Assembly: GCA_963808705.1 (NCBI GenBank)
Contig: CAWEHB010000007.1
Coordinates: forward strand, 248,001-312,000
Reading direction: 5' to 3'
Length of the DNA stretch: 64,000 bases
Origin: JASHPR01 sp963808705
Lineage (GTDB): Bacteria > Actinomycetota > Actinomycetes > Streptosporangiales > Streptosporangiaceae
Positions 21,298 through 30,300 of the stretch are shown here, piece after piece (the stretch's first letter is position 1; every line of letters begins with the position of its first letter). Under the pieces are notes generated by a model. The model was not told the origin of the DNA. It did not search any database and saw only the letters and a program-made list of their open reading frames with translations. Both the position numbers and the translations under genes were made by a program.

Positions 21298-21306
21298 AGG
21301 AACCCC

Positions 21307-22668
21307 GTGGCCGCCGCCGCTACCATGCCGACGAAGTCCCGGTTGCCCCTGGCGCCATTCGCGCACGACTGGGTGGGCGGCGACATCCACGGCCTCGCCG
21401 CGTTCGCCGGGACACTCTACGGATACGCCCCCGGGATCGAGGATGTGGTCACCGCCCTGAACAAGAAGGTGAGCCAGATCGTGGGCGACGCGGGCTGGCG
21501 GGGCGCGGCGGCGTCGGCCTTCACCGCCGACTGGGAGAAGGTCTCGGCCGAGGCCAACGCCCTCGGGCTGGTGATCATCCAGACCGGCAGCATCGTCGAC
21601 CAGCTGGCCGCGGAGCTGTCCAAGATCGAGAATGCGCTGGAGCAGGTTGCCGATCAGGCCGCGGCCCACGGCGTCCAGGTCGGCGGCAACGGCCAGCCGC
21701 CCCAGGTCTGCTACACCGGCCGGACCCAGGAGGACTGGCGGCTCGGTTACGACTCGTTCTACCGGCAGTGCATAGCGGCCGCGCGCAGCGCCCGCGTTCA
21801 GGCCGCAGGCGCGCTGCAGAAGGTCTACGGCGTTATGGTCCAGGCCAAGGGCAAGCCGGGCTCATCGTCGGACCCGGAACCGAAGATCGGCGAGGGCTCG
21901 ACGGTGGCCGACTACCTGGCTGACCTGCTGGCTGCGCCCACCGTCTACGCGAACCAGGTCGCGAGCAAGGTGGCCGAGCTCGGGCAGAAGGCCGCCGGCG
22001 CCAGGCAGGCATGGCTCGAAGCCCAGGCGGCCGCCCGGCAGGCGAACGGCCAGTTCGGCGTGATGCCCAGCGAGGTCAAGCAGGCGCTGAAGGACGCGAA
22101 CACCGGACTCGCCTCGGAGAACACGATTCTCACCAAGGCGGAGGACGGCGAGAACGCGTTCTCCACGGTCTTCGGCACCCGGCTGTCCGACCTGCCGGGC
22201 GTGAGCAAGCTGGCCGACGGGTTCGCCGACGGGAGCATGCTCCGGACGGTGGCCGACCTTCCCGTCGTCGACGTCGTCGCCGGGGGCGTCGCCACCGTGC
22301 TCAACGCCCAGCAGGACATCGCGCACGGCGTGCCGCCCTGGCTGGCCTACCCGCTCGAATCCGGCGGTACCGTGGCCAGCATCGCCGCGGGGACGGCGGT
22401 CGCCGGTGTCGTCGGCGGCGCCGTGGCCGGCCTGTCCATCGCCGGCGCGCCCGTGCTCGGCGTGGCGGCCGGTGCTGCGGCCGCCGGGGTGGTCGCCTAC
22501 GGGGTCGGCGACTACATTCACAACTACGTCGGGGACTTCGGTGCCCAGTGGCATCGGCACGGGGTGCTGGGCATCGTCACCGACTTCGGTGCGGCCGGGG
22601 TCGGTACGTGGGACGACACGAAGCACCTCGCCGGGGATGTCTGGCACGGCATCACGTCCTTGTTCTAG
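21307..22668 (+). CDS. WXG-like type VII secretion-associated protein
   Basis: 453 residues from GTG 21307. The N-terminal 120 residues are a helical hairpin with a WxG-type turn, W64-R-G66 in GDAGWRGAAASAF, as in WXG100/LXG proteins. A second helical region follows (residues 140-330). Around residues 350-410 is a strongly hydrophobic Gly/Ala stretch that could insert into or span a membrane, followed by DYIHNYVGDFG and a short tail ending HGITSLF. No nuclease, NADase or deaminase signature is visible at the C-terminus. Context: a SAV_915-like gene, a small helical protein and an unknown 253-residue gene, same strand, tight spacing. Confidence 0.65.
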   Translation: MAAAATMPTKSRLPLAPFAHDWVGGDIHGLAAFAGTLYGYAPGIEDVVTALNKKVSQIVGDAGWRGAAASAFTADWEKVSAEANALGLVIIQTGSIVDQLAAELSKIENALEQVADQAAAHGVQVGGNGQPPQVCYTGRTQEDWRLGYDSFYRQCIAAARSARVQAAGALQKVYGVMVQAKGKPGSSSDPEPKIGEGSTVADYLADLLAAPTVYANQVASKVAELGQKAAGARQAWLEAQAAARQANGQFGVMPSEVKQALKDANTGLASENTILTKAEDGENAFSTVFGTRLSDLPGVSKLADGFADGSMLRTVADLPVVDVVAGGVATVLNAQQDIAHGVPPWLAYPLESGGTVASIAAGTAVAGVVGGAVAGLSIAGAPVLGVAAGAAAAGVVAYGVGDYIHNYVGDFGAQWHRHGVLGIVTDFGAAGVGTWDDTKHLAGDVWHGITSLF

Positions 22669-22670
22669 CC

Positions 22671-22712
22671 CGAGGAGATGCAGGGATGAGGCGGAGATGC
22701 GGGGATGAGTAA
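22671..22712 (+). repeat. imperfect short repeats before the downstream gene
   Basis: Variants of a GGAGATGCGGGGATGA motif occur three times in the 59-base gap between the WXG-like gene and the next gene, so several Shine-Dalgarno/ATG-like combinations lie side by side. Only the last (GGAGG 22718-22722, ATG 22728) opens a long frame. Confidence 0.4.
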
Positions 22713-22727
22713 GCCGCGGAGGTGCGG

Positions 22728-23489
22728 ATGAGGCTGTTCGACCGCTCGGCGAGCAAGCTGGCGGCCGGGCCGACGCTCGTGCTGTCCGCCGATCCTGGTC
22801 CGGCCCTCTTCGACGCGGCGCGGCAATACGACCCCGGGGTGCGGTACTCGAACCTGCTCCACCGGCTGATTTTCAGCAACGGGGTGCTGCTGCTGGGGCC
22901 GGTGAAAGTGACGCCGGGGGTGGCGCAGGAGGCCGGGCTCCCGGAGGGAACGGCAGTGGCCTGGCACGCGCTGGCCGCGCTGCAGGGGCACCAGGAGCGC
23001 CGCGTCCACGACGCGAAAGCGCTCGACGGCGAGCGGCTGGTGCGCGGCCTGGCCGCGCGGCTGGGCGGGACCACCCACCCCGCGCACCTGCAGCCGAAGC
23101 TGGCGTTGCTCGCGTCGGTGTACAGCGAACAGGCGCTGCCCACCGAGCAGGTGATCGAGGCAGTGCGACCCTACGGCGGGGACTTCAGGGTCGAGGACGG
23201 GAAAGCGGGGTCCTACAGCCTCACCGGCGCGAAGACATCGTTCTACGTCGCCTACTGGCCACCGCGGCAGTACCGGGAGAGCGACGCGCCGGCCGCGCTC
23301 GGCCCGGCGCGCTCGCGCCCGCAGCACCACTGGGATCTGCACGGCGGCGTCCCCGCCTCGGAGGCCCCGCGGGAGCTCAGCGTCAAGATCGGCGAGGCCG
23401 CGCTGGCGCTGGCCAGCCAGGCAGGCGGGCTCGCGCTCGACATGTTCGGGTTCCCGATCGGCAGTCCCGACGACCTGCTCCCGCGCTGA
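22728..23489 (+). CDS. unknown protein linked to the WXG-like gene
   Basis: 253 residues from ATG 22728, chosen over an upstream GTG because GGAGG sits 5 bases before it. Soluble, no signal peptide or transmembrane helix. Visible features: FSNGVLLLGPVKVTPG near residue 50, and TGAKTSFYVAYWPPRQYRES near residue 160. I do not recognise the family. As the last gene of the small module it could be a chaperone or immunity protein for the WXG-like product, but that rests on position alone. Confidence 0.6.
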   Translation: MRLFDRSASKLAAGPTLVLSADPGPALFDAARQYDPGVRYSNLLHRLIFSNGVLLLGPVKVTPGVAQEAGLPEGTAVAWHALAALQGHQERRVHDAKALDGERLVRGLAARLGGTTHPAHLQPKLALLASVYSEQALPTEQVIEAVRPYGGDFRVEDGKAGSYSLTGAKTSFYVAYWPPRQYRESDAPAALGPARSRPQHHWDLHGGVPASEAPRELSVKIGEAALALASQAGGLALDMFGFPIGSPDDLLPR

Positions 23490-23608
23490 CGGCCGGCCGC
23501 CGGCCCGCCGCGGCCCGGCGGGAATGTCAGCCGGCCGGCCTAGATTGTAATCGTGGAGGACAAGCTGTTCGTGTCGCCGTCCATGCCGCCGACCCAAGGA
23601 GGGGAGTC

Positions 23609-25756
23609 ATGCGCCCAGTAACCGACTTGCAGCGGAGCGTCGCCCCCTTCGAGGTGGTCACCGACATGGTGCCTGCCGGGGACCAGCCGCAGGCGATCGC
23701 CGAGATGGAGAAGCGGATCCGGTCCGGGGAAGAGGACACCGTGCTGCTCGGCGCGACCGGGACCGGCAAGACCGCGACGGTCGCCTGGCTGGCCGAGCGG
23801 CTGCAGCGCCCGGTCCTGGTCATGCTGCCCAACAAGACCCTGGCCGCCCAGTTCGCCAACGAGCTGCGCGAGATGCTGCCGAACAACGCGGTCGAGTACT
23901 TCGTCTCCTACTACGACTACTACCAGCCGGAGGCGTACGTACCGCAGACCGACACCTACATCGAGAAGGACTCCTCGATCAACGACGAGGTGGACCGGCT
24001 GCGGCACTCGGCGACCAACTCGCTGCTCACCCGCAGGGACACGATCGTGGTGGCGTCGGTGTCCTGCATCTACGGCCTCGGCACCCCGCAGGAGTACGTG
24101 GACCGGATGCTGAAGCTCAGCGTGGGCGGCACGATCGACCGGGACGCGCTGCTGCGCAAGCTCGTCGGCATGCAGTACGTCCGCAACGACCTGTCGTTCA
24201 CCCGGGGCACGTTCCGGGTCCGCGGCGACACCATCGAGGTGATCCCGGTCTACGAGGAGATGGCCGTCCGGATCGAGATGTTCGGCGACGAGGTCGAGCG
24301 GCTGATGACGCTGCACCCGCTGACCGGCGAGGTGATCAGCGAGGACGACGAGCTGTACATCTTTCCGGCCACGCACTATGTCGCGGGCCCGGAACGGATG
24401 GAGCGGGCCATCGCCGGCATCGAGGCCGAGCTCGCGGAGCGGCTCGCCGAGCTCGAGCAGGCGGGCAAGCTGCTGGAAGCGCAGCGGCTGCGGATGCGCA
24501 CCACTTACGACATCGAGATGCTGCGTCAGGTGGGCAGCTGCTCGGGGATCGAGAACTATTCGCGGCACATCGACGGCCGCGAGGCCGGCACTCCGCCCAA
24601 TACGCTGCTCGACTACTTCCCCGAGGACTTCCTTCTGGTCATCGACGAGTCCCACAACACGGTGCCGCAGATCGGCGCGATGTATGAGGGGGACGTGTCC
24701 CGCAAGCGGGTCCTGGTCGAGCACGGGTTCCGGCTGCCGAGCGCGATCGACAACAGGCCCCTCACCTGGGAGGAGTTCGGCGACCGGATCGGCCAGACGC
24801 TGTACCTGTCGGCCACCCCGGGTCGGTACGAGCTGCAGCGGGTGCGCGGCGAGGTCGTCGAGCAGGTGATCCGGCCTACCGGGCTCATCGACCCCGAGGT
24901 GATCATCAAGCCGACCAAGGGCCAGATCGACGATCTCGTCCACGAGATCAGGGAGCGGGCCGACCGGTTCGAGCGGGTCCTGGTGACCACGCTGACCAAG
25001 AAGATGGCCGAGGATCTCACCGATTACCTGCTCGAGCTCGGGGTCAGGGCCAGGTACCTGCACAGCGAGGTGGACACCTTGCGCCGGGTGGAACTGCTCC
25101 GCGAGCTCCGGCTCGGCGAGTACGACGTCCTGGTGGGGATCAACCTGCTCCGCGAGGGCCTGGACCTGCCCGAGGTGTCGCTGGTGTCGATCCTGGACGC
25201 GGACAAGGAAGGCTTCCTGCGGTCCGGCACGTCGCTGATCCAGACCATCGGCCGCGCCGCGCGCAACGTCTCCGGCCAGGTGCACATGTACGCCGACCAG
25301 GTGACGCCCTCGATGCGGCGGGCGATCGACGAGACGAACCGGCGGCGGGCCAAGCAGGTCGCCTACAACACCGAGCGCGGGATCGACCCGCAGCCGCTGC
25401 GCAAGCGGATTGCCGACATCCTGGACCAGCTCGCCCGGGAGGACGCGGACACCGAGAAGCTCCTCGGGGGCTCCGGGCGGCAGCAGAGCCGGGGCAAGGC
25501 GCCGGTGCCCGGCCTGTCCTCGCGGGCCAGGGCGGCAGCGTCGGCCGTGGCCGGGGCCCGCCTGGAACAGCGGGGCGAGGCGGCCCCGGGCGAGGGCGGG
25601 CCCGCCCGCGAGGACCTGGTCGGCCTCATCACCGAGCTGACCGACCAGATGCACGCTGCCGCCGCCGAGCTGCAGTTCGAGCTCGCCGCCCGGCTCCGCG
25701 ACGAGATCAAGGAGCTGAAGCACGAGCTGCGCGGCATGCAGGCCGCCGGCGTCTAG
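23609..25756 (+). CDS. uvrB: excinuclease ABC subunit B
   Basis: 715 residues from ATG 23609, after AAGGAGG. It is the damage-verifying helicase of nucleotide excision repair. Walker A GATGTGKT lies near residue 47; the beta-hairpin YYDYYQPEAYVPQTDTYIEKD is intact (damage wedge); Walker B is VIDESH; helicase motifs GINLLREGLDLPEVSLV and QTIGRAARN follow; the C-terminal UVR motif AAELQFELAARLRDEIKELK binds UvrA/UvrC. There is an Ala/Gly-rich linker before the UVR domain. Position after coaE is conserved in actinobacteria. Confidence 0.98.
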   Translation: MRPVTDLQRSVAPFEVVTDMVPAGDQPQAIAEMEKRIRSGEEDTVLLGATGTGKTATVAWLAERLQRPVLVMLPNKTLAAQFANELREMLPNNAVEYFVSYYDYYQPEAYVPQTDTYIEKDSSINDEVDRLRHSATNSLLTRRDTIVVASVSCIYGLGTPQEYVDRMLKLSVGGTIDRDALLRKLVGMQYVRNDLSFTRGTFRVRGDTIEVIPVYEEMAVRIEMFGDEVERLMTLHPLTGEVISEDDELYIFPATHYVAGPERMERAIAGIEAELAERLAELEQAGKLLEAQRLRMRTTYDIEMLRQVGSCSGIENYSRHIDGREAGTPPNTLLDYFPEDFLLVIDESHNTVPQIGAMYEGDVSRKRVLVEHGFRLPSAIDNRPLTWEEFGDRIGQTLYLSATPGRYELQRVRGEVVEQVIRPTGLIDPEVIIKPTKGQIDDLVHEIRERADRFERVLVTTLTKKMAEDLTDYLLELGVRARYLHSEVDTLRRVELLRELRLGEYDVLVGINLLREGLDLPEVSLVSILDADKEGFLRSGTSLIQTIGRAARNVSGQVHMYADQVTPSMRRAIDETNRRRAKQVAYNTERGIDPQPLRKRIADILDQLAREDADTEKLLGGSGRQQSRGKAPVPGLSSRARAAASAVAGARLEQRGEAAPGEGGPAREDLVGLITELTDQMHAAAAELQFELAARLRDEIKELKHELRGMQAAGV

Positions 25757-25899
25757 AGAGCGGCAGGCAGGCCGCCGGCGGCTGGCTCGGGCCCGGTCCG
25801 TATGCTGTCGCGGCGACCCAAGGCGGGCGGCGGACCGCGCCGAGCGGCCGGCGCGCCGGCTCCGGGATGGAACCGGCGCGGGCGCGGCGCCGTCCAAGG

Positions 25900-25992
25900 G
25901 TTATGGATCGTCCAAGGGTCACCAGCCGCCCGGGGGCCATGGGCCGTCTCAGGGCGATGGCTGGTTCGAGGGTCATGGCTGGTTCGAGGGTC
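25900..25992. repeat. degenerate 18-bp minisatellite before the lipoprotein gene
   Basis: ATGGCTGGTTCGAGGGTC is present twice in tandem (25957-25974 and 25975-25992), directly before ATGAGTTGC of the lipoprotein gene. Weaker copies containing CGTCCAAGGGT and CTCAGGGCG extend back to about 25900. The repeat stays open in frame with the downstream gene, so extended starts (25975, 25957) are possible. Confidence 0.75.
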
Positions 25993-26694
25993 ATGAGTTG
26001 CCGCAGGGGCGCGCGCGCCGGGCGAGCGCTGCGCCGCGCCGCCGTCGCGCTGATGCCGGCCGCGGCGGCCCTGGTCCTGCTGGCCGCGTGCGGGACCACG
26101 CCGGCCCCCGGTACCGCAGGCGCCGCGCCGGCCGGGGCTTCCGGGTCGCCGGCCACGGCCGGCGCCGGGTCGGGCACCGCGCAGGCGCCGCTGTGCCGGG
26201 ACGCCGCGGCCGTCACCGGCCTGCGGATCGTCCGCCTCAACGTCATCCGCGTGCCGCAGGCGCAGACCGCGTTCCCGAGCCAGGGCATAGTGGTCAGCCC
26301 GGCCCACGCGCGGGCGGTGGCGCGGGCGCTGTGCGCGCTGCCGACGATGCCGCACGGCATCTTCAACTGCCCGGCGCTGTTCCCCGGGACGAGTTACCAG
26401 CTGCGCTTCACGGCGGACGGCCGGGCGCTTCCGGTGGTGACCATCGAGGCGACCGGCTGCGAGACCGTCACCGGGGCCGGCCCGGCCCGCCGGGCTCTCT
26501 CGCCCGGGTTCTGGCGGGTGCTGGCCACGGCGGCCGGCCTGAGCCCGCCCGGGCAGGCCGCGTTCAGCGCGCCGGGCTGCGGGCCGCACGGCTACCCGAC
26601 CAAGATCGACGGCTGCCCGGGCCTGTCTCAGCCCGCCGGGGGGGCTCAGCCCAGCGGGGTTCAGCCCGGCGGCCCGGATCTGCCGGCGGGGTAG
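25993..26694 (+). CDS. putative lipoprotein
   Basis: 233 residues from ATG 25993. This start gives a normal lipoprotein signal: Arg-rich n-region, hydrophobic core AAVALMPAAAALVLL, then lipobox LAAC with Cys33. A low-complexity Ala/Gly/Pro/Ser linker (about 34-68) leads to a globular part with four or more Cys (LCRDA, ALCAL, FNCPALF, TGCETV, PGCGPHG, DGCPG) that may form disulfides. Function unknown; expected to be anchored outside the membrane. Earlier in-frame ATGs lie in the tandem repeats and would spoil the signal peptide. Confidence 0.7.
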   Translation: MSCRRGARAGRALRRAAVALMPAAAALVLLAACGTTPAPGTAGAAPAGASGSPATAGAGSGTAQAPLCRDAAAVTGLRIVRLNVIRVPQAQTAFPSQGIVVSPAHARAVARALCALPTMPHGIFNCPALFPGTSYQLRFTADGRALPVVTIEATGCETVTGAGPARRALSPGFWRVLATAAGLSPPGQAAFSAPGCGPHGYPTKIDGCPGLSQPAGGAQPSGVQPGGPDLPAG

Positions 26695-26774
26695 CCGTCC
26701 GGTCGGCTGGCCACCCGGCTGGACGGCCGGGCCCGGTGGCGCGGCGGACCGGCCGGGCGCCTTAGCCTGGCGGG

Positions 26775-27383
26775 GTGACCTGGGTGATGTTCGACTATGG
26801 CGGCGTGCTGTCGCACCCGCCCTCGCCAGAGGACCTGACGTCGCTGGCCGGAGCCGCGGGCGTAAGCGTTCCGGATCTGGAGGGCGTGTACTGGGAATGG
26901 CGGCGAGCCTACGACCTCGCGGAACTGGACGCAGCGGGGTACTGGCGGCAGGTGGGGCGCAGCCTGGGCCGCGGCTTCAGCGACGCCAGGATCTCCGAGC
27001 TGGTCCGGCTGGACAGCGCGTCGTGGCTGCGGCTCCAGGCGGGCACGGTGGCGCTGATCGAGGACCTGGCCGCCGCAGGGCTGCCGCTCGCGCTGCTGTC
27101 GAACGCGCCCGGCGAGCTGGCCGAGGCGATCGGCGGGCTGCCGGTGGCGGCGCATTTCGGTCACCTGTTTTTCAGCTGTCAGCTGAAGCTCGCCAAACCG
27201 GATCCGAGATGCTATAGCCGCGCGCTGGCCGGGCTCGGGGCCAGCGCCGAGGACGTCATCTTCATCGACGACCGCGGCGAGAACGTGGCCGCGGCCGCCG
27301 CGCTTGGCCTGCGCTCCGTGCGTTTCACCAGCCCAGACGAGGCGCGTGCGGCCGTCGCCGACCGGCTGGCCGGCCGCGGCTGA
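26775..27383 (+). CDS. HAD-superfamily hydrolase (YihX-like)
   Basis: 202 residues from GTG 26775. HAD motifs: I, MFDYGGVL (nucleophile Asp; the second acid is replaced by Gly, as is normal in the FDxGGV subgroup), II LLSNAP, III KPDPRCY with Lys, IV IFIDDRGENV. The cap is the small helical type. Substrate unknown, likely a phosphorylated metabolite. Confidence 0.85.
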   Translation: MTWVMFDYGGVLSHPPSPEDLTSLAGAAGVSVPDLEGVYWEWRRAYDLAELDAAGYWRQVGRSLGRGFSDARISELVRLDSASWLRLQAGTVALIEDLAAAGLPLALLSNAPGELAEAIGGLPVAAHFGHLFFSCQLKLAKPDPRCYSRALAGLGASAEDVIFIDDRGENVAAAAALGLRSVRFTSPDEARAAVADRLAGRG

Positions 27384-27384
27384 C

Positions 27385-27418
27385 CCGGCGGCCCGGGCGG
27401 CGCCGGCCCGGCCGCCGG
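27385..27418 (+). terminator. hairpin after the HAD gene
   Basis: CCGGCGGCC (27385-27393) and GGCCGCCGG (27410-27418) form a perfect 9-bp stem with a 16-base loop that is itself GC-rich, starting one base after the stop codon. No U-tract. Confidence 0.5.
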
Positions 27419-27508
27419 CGCGGCATTTACGCGGGATGGGCCGGTCCGGGGGAGGCCCGCGGATGTGCTGTCTGATCAGTGTCGTGGCGACGGCGTAGGG
27501 TCGGAGCT

Positions 27509-28438
27509 ATGTGGGCGAGCCTGGTCGCCGCGCTGGTGTCGGCCTTCTGCTACGGGGTGGCCTCGGTCATGCAGGCCGTGGCCGTCCGCGCGACCAGCCG
27601 CCGGTCGGCCCGGATCCGGGAAGGGGATCCGGCCGCGGCGCGGGTCGACCCGCGCCTGCTCGTCCGGCTGCTCGGCCAGTGGCGCTTCCTGGTCAGCCTC
27701 GGCATCGACATAGTCGGGTTCCTGGCCCAGCTCGTGGCGCTGCGGCGGCTGCCGCTGTTCGCGGTGCAGGCCGTGATCGCGTCCAATCTCGCGGTCACCG
27801 CGGTGTTCGCGGCGTGGCTGATGCGGGTCCGGCTCAGCTGGCGGGAATGGCTGGCGGTCGCCGGGGTGGTCGTCGGGGTGGGCCTGCTCGGCTCCTCGGC
27901 CGGGGCAGAGGGCGCGACGACGGTGGGCCCGGGGTTCCAGATCGCGCTGATGGTGGCCGTGGCCGGCGTGGCCGTGGCGGGGATCGCGGCCGCCCGGCTG
28001 CCGGGCTGGGCCCGCACCCCGGCGCTCGGCGCCACCGCGGGGCTCGGGTACGCGGTGCTCGCGGTCTCGGCCCGGATCCTGCCCGGCTTCTCGCCCGGGC
28101 AGCTGGTGCGCAGCCCGGCCGCGTACACGCTGGCGGCGGCGGGGATCGTCTCGTTCCTGATGTACGCGTCGGCGCTGGAGGGCGGCAGCGTGACCGTGGC
28201 CACCGCCGCGGTGGTGCTGGCCGAGACCGTGCCGCCCGCCATCGTGGGCGTGGTGTTCCTCGGGGACACCACCCGCCACGGCCTGACCGGGCTGGCCGTG
28301 GCCGGCTTCATCCTCGCGGTGGCCTGCGCGCTGGCCCTGGCCCGCTTCGGCGAGGCCGGCGAGCCATCACCGGCCGGGACGGGCGGTCAGCGGGCCCGTC
28401 GCTCGCGGGACGCATCGCGGGCCACGACAGCCGTGTAA
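27509..28438 (+). CDS. DMT/EamA-like integral membrane protein
   Basis: 309 residues from ATG 27509. Nine or ten hydrophobic helices arranged as two related halves (for example VVGVGLLGSSAGAEG and AVVLAETVPPAIVGVVFLGD), the pattern of drug/metabolite transporters. An Arg-rich cytoplasmic loop follows helix 1. Substrate unknown. The longer upstream frame is rejected because the protein starts with a natural membrane segment at MWASLVAAL. A -10-like TAGGGT lies 7 bases before the start. Confidence 0.75.
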   Translation: MWASLVAALVSAFCYGVASVMQAVAVRATSRRSARIREGDPAAARVDPRLLVRLLGQWRFLVSLGIDIVGFLAQLVALRRLPLFAVQAVIASNLAVTAVFAAWLMRVRLSWREWLAVAGVVVGVGLLGSSAGAEGATTVGPGFQIALMVAVAGVAVAGIAAARLPGWARTPALGATAGLGYAVLAVSARILPGFSPGQLVRSPAAYTLAAAGIVSFLMYASALEGGSVTVATAAVVLAETVPPAIVGVVFLGDTTRHGLTGLAVAGFILAVACALALARFGEAGEPSPAGTGGQRARRSRDASRATTAV

Positions 28439-28587
28439 CCCGGTATCGGAGACTTTGTTCCCGGTCAGCGACGGCCGCGGCCGGGCGGGTTCGGTGTCGC
28501 TGCCCGGCCAGGCCCCCGCCGGCTGATATCCTGAGACCCCGTGGACCGGCGGAGTTACCGCAGGGCAAAGACCACGGGAGCCTTACT

Positions 28588-30300
28588 TTGGCCACGGAAC
28601 CGCACTCATCACGGCCCGTTCCTACCAGGCACCTCTTCGTCACCGGGGGCGTGACTTCCAGTCTCGGCAAGGGCCTCACCGCGTCCAGCCTGGGACGCCT
28701 GCTGAAGCTCCGGGGGCTGCGGGTCACCATGCAGAAGCTGGACCCGTACCTCAACGTCGACCCCGGCACCATGAACCCGTTCCAGCACGGCGAGGTGTTC
28801 GTCACCGACGACGGCACCGAGACCGACCTGGACGTCGGGCACTACGAGCGGTTCCTTGACACCCGGCTGCGGGGCTCGGCGAACGTCACCACCGGCCAGA
28901 TCTACTCCAGCGTGATCGCCAAGGAGCGGCGCGGCGACTACCTGGGCGACACCGTGCAGGTGATCCCGCACATCACCAACGAGATCAAGTCGCGGATCCT
29001 CGACATGGGCGGTCCCGAGGTGGACGTGGTCATCACCGAGGTCGGCGGCACAGTGGGCGACATCGAGTCACAGCCGTTCCTGGAGGCGATCCGCCAGATC
29101 CGGCACGAGATCGGCCGGGATCGCTGCTTCTTCCTGCACGTCTCGCTGCTGCCCTACATCGGGCCGTCCGGCGAGCTGAAGACCAAGCCGACCCAGCACT
29201 CGGTGGCCGCGCTGCGCAGCATCGGCATCCAGCCCGACGCGATCGTGTGCCGCTCGGACCGGCCCATCAGCGACGGGCTGAAGCGCAAGATCAGCCTCAT
29301 GTGCGACGTGGACGAGGAGGCCGTGGTGTCCGCGGCGGACGCGGTGTCCATCTACGACATCCCCAAGGTGCTGCATTCCGAGGGGCTGGACGCGTACGTG
29401 GTGCGCCGGCTGGGGCTACCGTTCCGCGATGTGGACTGGAGCGACTGGGACGAACTGCTGCGCCGGGTGCACCGCCCGGCCCGCAGCGTCACGATCGCGC
29501 TGGTCGGCAAGTACGTGGACCTGCCCGACGCCTACCTGTCGCCGGCCGAGGCGCTGCGGGCGGGCGGGTTCGGCAACGACGCCAGGGTCAACATCCGCTG
29601 GGTGCCCAGTGACGACTGCGAGTCCCCGGAGGGCGCGTCGCGGCAGCTCGACGGGGCGGACGGGATCCTGGTGCCCGGCGGGTTCGGCGTCCGCGGCATC
29701 GAGGGGAAGATCGGGGCCGTCCGGCACGCCCGCGAGAACGGCATCCCGCTGCTCGGGCTCTGCCTCGGGCTGCAGTGCATGGCGATCGAGGTCGCGCGGG
29801 ACCTGGCCGGCCTGGACGGGGCGAACAGCGCGGAGTTCGACCCGGCCGCGCCGCATCCGGTGATCGCCACCATGGCCGGCCAGGAGGATGTCGTGGCCGG
29901 GGAGCGGGACATGGGCGGCACCATGCGGCTGGGCCTGTACCCGGCGCTGCTCGCCGAGGGGAGCCTGGTCCGCGAGCTGTACGGCACGGACGTCGTGCAG
30001 GAGCGGCACCGGCACCGGTACGAGGTCAACAACGCCTACCGCGAGATCCTGGAGCGCGCCGGGCTGGTCTGCTCCGGCCTGTCGCCCGACGGCATGCTGG
30101 TGGAGTTCGTGGAACTACCGCGCAGCGTCCACCCGTTCTTCGTGGCCACCCAGGCGCACCCGGAGTTCCTGTCCCGCCCGACCCGGCCGCACCCGCTGTT
30201 CAGCGGGCTCGTGGCGGCCGCGCTGGAGCGCTCGCGGGCGGTGCCCGCCGCCGATCCCCTGGCGGTGGCGGCCGCCCGCCGGGCCGCCGCCAGCGCGTGA
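28588..30300 (+). CDS. pyrG: CTP synthase
   Basis: 570 residues; start taken as TTG 28588, preceded by GGGAG at 28576-28580 with 7 bases spacing. No ATG or GTG lies between here and the conserved HLFVTGGVTSSLGKG. It aminates UTP to CTP using glutamine. The synthase domain has the ATP loop and the LDPYLNVDPGTMNPFQHGEVFV motif. The C-terminal glutaminase has Cys392 in GLCLGLQC, His524 and Glu526 in QAHPEF. A TATCCT -10 candidate is at 28527-28532. Its stop overlaps the next gene (GTGA). Confidence 0.97.
   Translation: MATEPHSSRPVPTRHLFVTGGVTSSLGKGLTASSLGRLLKLRGLRVTMQKLDPYLNVDPGTMNPFQHGEVFVTDDGTETDLDVGHYERFLDTRLRGSANVTTGQIYSSVIAKERRGDYLGDTVQVIPHITNEIKSRILDMGGPEVDVVITEVGGTVGDIESQPFLEAIRQIRHEIGRDRCFFLHVSLLPYIGPSGELKTKPTQHSVAALRSIGIQPDAIVCRSDRPISDGLKRKISLMCDVDEEAVVSAADAVSIYDIPKVLHSEGLDAYVVRRLGLPFRDVDWSDWDELLRRVHRPARSVTIALVGKYVDLPDAYLSPAEALRAGGFGNDARVNIRWVPSDDCESPEGASRQLDGADGILVPGGFGVRGIEGKIGAVRHARENGIPLLGLCLGLQCMAIEVARDLAGLDGANSAEFDPAAPHPVIATMAGQEDVVAGERDMGGTMRLGLYPALLAEGSLVRELYGTDVVQERHRHRYEVNNAYREILERAGLVCSGLSPDGMLVEFVELPRSVHPFFVATQAHPEFLSRPTRPHPLFSGLVAAALERSRAVPAADPLAVAAARRAAASA

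Noticed and set aside
28520..28600. pyrG reiterative-transcription attenuator as in Firmicutes
   Set aside because: The predicted transcript start lacks the GGGC initiation sequence and no terminator hairpin with U-tract follows.
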